NCBI RefSeq assembly: GCF_947090775.1
Contig: NZ_OX352321.1
Coordinates: 1,302,001 to 1,366,000 of the forward strand
Source of the DNA: Pseudarthrobacter sp. MM222
Lineage (GTDB): Bacteria; Actinomycetota; Actinomycetes; Actinomycetales; Micrococcaceae
Length of the DNA stretch: 64,000 nucleotides
Reading direction: 5' to 3'
The notes under the pieces were generated by a model that saw nothing but the letters and a program-made list of their open reading frames with translations, ran no database searches and was not told where the DNA came from. Each line of letters opens with the position of its first letter. Within the stretch, counting starts at the first letter, position 1. Made by a program: the position numbers and the translations under genes. This document shows positions 62,957 through 64,000 of this stretch, in pieces.

Positions 62957-64000
62957 ATGACTGAAACGAACTCCGACCTGATCCGTAATTCCGCCGCGCA
63001 GCTGGCCGAGAAGCTCGCCGCGCGCGAGGTCTCCGCCGTCGAGGTCACCCAGGCGCACCTGGACCGGATCGCCGCCGTCGACGGCAAGGTCCACGCCTTC
63101 CTGCACGTCAACACCGACGAGGCGCTCGCCGTCGCCGCCGAGGTGGACGCCATCCGCGCAGCCGGCGGCGCCGCCGCCGACGAACTGCACGCCCTCGCCG
63201 GCGTGCCGATCGCGGTCAAGGACCTCATCGTGACCGTCGGCCAGCCCACCACGGCCGGCTCGAAAATCCTCGAGGGCTGGCACAGCCCCTACGACGCCAC
63301 CGTGGTCAAGCGCCTGCGCGCCGCGAAGATGCCGATCCTGGGCAAAACCAACCTGGACGAATTCGCGATGGGCTCCTCCACCGAGCACTCCGCCTACGGC
63401 CCCACCCACAACCCCTGGGACCTTGACCGCATCCCCGGCGGCTCAGGCGGCGGCTCCGCGGCCGCCGTGGCTGCCTTCGAGGCGCCGCTGGCCCTCGGCA
63501 CGGACACCGGCGGTTCCATCCGCCAGCCCGGCGCCGTTACCGGCACCGTCGGCGTCAAGCCCACCTACGGCGGCGTCTCCCGCTACGGCGCGATCGCCAT
63601 GGCCTCCTCGCTGGACCAGATCGGCCCGGTCTCCCGCACGGTGCTCGACTCGGCCCTGCTGCACCAGGTCATCGGCGGACACGATCCGCACGATTCCACC
63701 TCGCTGCCGGACCCGCTGGAGGACCTCGTGGCCGCCGCCCGGACCGGCAACGTTGACGGCATGAAGATCGGCATCATCAAGGAGCTCCACGGCGAGGGCT
63801 ACCAGGCCGGCGTCGAGAACCGCTTCAATGAGTCCCTCGAGCTGCTCAAGGCCGCGGGCGCCGAGATCGTCGAGGTCTCCTGCCCCAACTTCAAGTACGC
63901 GCTGGGCGCCTACTACCTCGTCATGCCCTCCGAGGCGTCCTCCAACCTCGCCAAGTTCGACGGCGTCCGGTACGGCCTGCGGGTCCTGCCCGCGGACGGT
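62957..64000 (+). CDS. gatA: Glu-tRNA(Gln)/Asp-tRNA(Asn) amidotransferase subunit A, 5' part
   Basis: The amidase subunit that releases ammonia from glutamine for GatB. The first 348 codons are in the window and the frame is still open at its end. The Ser-cisSer-Lys amidase signature is visible: [11 protein letters not shown] (lysine), then [13 protein letters not shown] and the [12 protein letters not shown] loop (catalytic serine). [22 protein letters not shown] supplies further conserved residues. The start is the ATG at 62957, four bases after the gatC stop, with only a weak ribosome site, as expected for coupled translation. About 160 more residues should follow outside the window. Confidence 0.95.
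   Translation, partial: MTETNSDLIRNSAAQLAEKLAAREVSAVEVTQAHLDRIAAVDGKVHAFLHVNTDEALAVAAEVDAIRAAGGAAADELHALAGVPIAVKDLIVTVGQPTTAGSKILEGWHSPYDATVVKRLRAAKMPILGKTNLDEFAMGSSTEHSAYGPTHNPWDLDRIPGGSGGGSAAAVAAFEAPLALGTDTGGSIRQPGAVTGTVGVKPTYGGVSRYGAIAMASSLDQIGPVSRTVLDSALLHQVIGGHDPHDSTSLPDPLEDLVAAARTGNVDGMKIGIIKELHGEGYQAGVENRFNESLELLKAAGAEIVEVSCPNFKYALGAYYLVMPSEASSNLAKFDGVRYGLRVLPADG

Overview
The window is a 64 kb piece of a high-GC actinobacterial chromosome. The family mix fits Micrococcaceae, most likely Arthrobacter or Pseudarthrobacter (inference): an acyl-CoA carboxylase with an epsilon subunit, a HemD-like/winged-helix regulator of the NnaR type, DUF2505 and SCO4848-type proteins, a Rv1264-like cyclase, a DUF222/HNH protein, many GTG and TTG starts and apparently leaderless transcripts. 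Coding density is high. I saw no phage, insertion sequence, CRISPR array, rRNA or tRNA.

Layout. 1-8.9 kb: 3' tip of a SufU-like gene, UDP-glucose dehydrogenase, small membrane proteins, an epimerase/DUF2867 fusion, mfd and a membrane hydrolase. 9-16.7 kb: deoC, then a nitrite assimilation block (FAD oxidoreductase, nnaR, cobA, nirB on the minus strand, nirD divergent). 16.7-24.8 kb: phosphohexomutase, an Rrf2 regulator, purine nucleoside phosphorylase, NAD(P)H-quinone dehydrogenase, unknown proteins and an HtrA protease. 24.8-30.1 kb: the nitrate block narK-nasC-nasB. 30.4-35.4 kb: an MHS transporter, a glutamine amidotransferase, biotin-containing acyl-CoA carboxylase alpha and Maf. 35.5-45 kb: DUF222/HNH protein, MMPL exporter with TetR repressor, YbjQ, a secreted repeat protein, a dicarboxylate symporter and a GH71 alpha-1,3-glucanase. 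45.2-53.8 kb: DUF885 peptidase, acyl-CoA carboxylase epsilon and beta, an SDR, BirA, a PH-domain protein, a class III cyclase and a PP2C phosphatase. 53.8-64 kb: ligA, an IMPase-family enzyme, GNAT, RidA, a CitAB-type two-component system divergent from a CitMHS citrate transporter, and gatC with the start of gatA.

How the genes work together. Nitrate enters through NarK and is reduced to nitrite by NasC with electrons from NasB. NirBD reduces nitrite to ammonium. CobA supplies the siroheme precursor, and NnaR plus a GlnR-type regulator probably control the set: all four promoters (narK, nirB, nirD and the nirB-like FAD gene) carry the same 11-nt-periodic box placed exactly 10 nt from the -10. 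The two acyl-CoA carboxylase loci, 14 kb apart, share a 15-bp inverted repeat (TGTAG-N5-CTACA) upstream of their starts, and BirA, which would biotinylate the alpha subunit, lies nearby.

Other signals of interest are a 53-55 bp palindromic repeat present twice, an in-frame palindrome inside a Pro/Ala-rich insertion between the Fe-S cysteines of NasC, PhoP-like direct repeats before htrA and a secreted protein, and a TANNNT-N6/7-start signature before 14 genes that suggests leaderless mRNAs. All functional calls come from reading the sequence without database searches.
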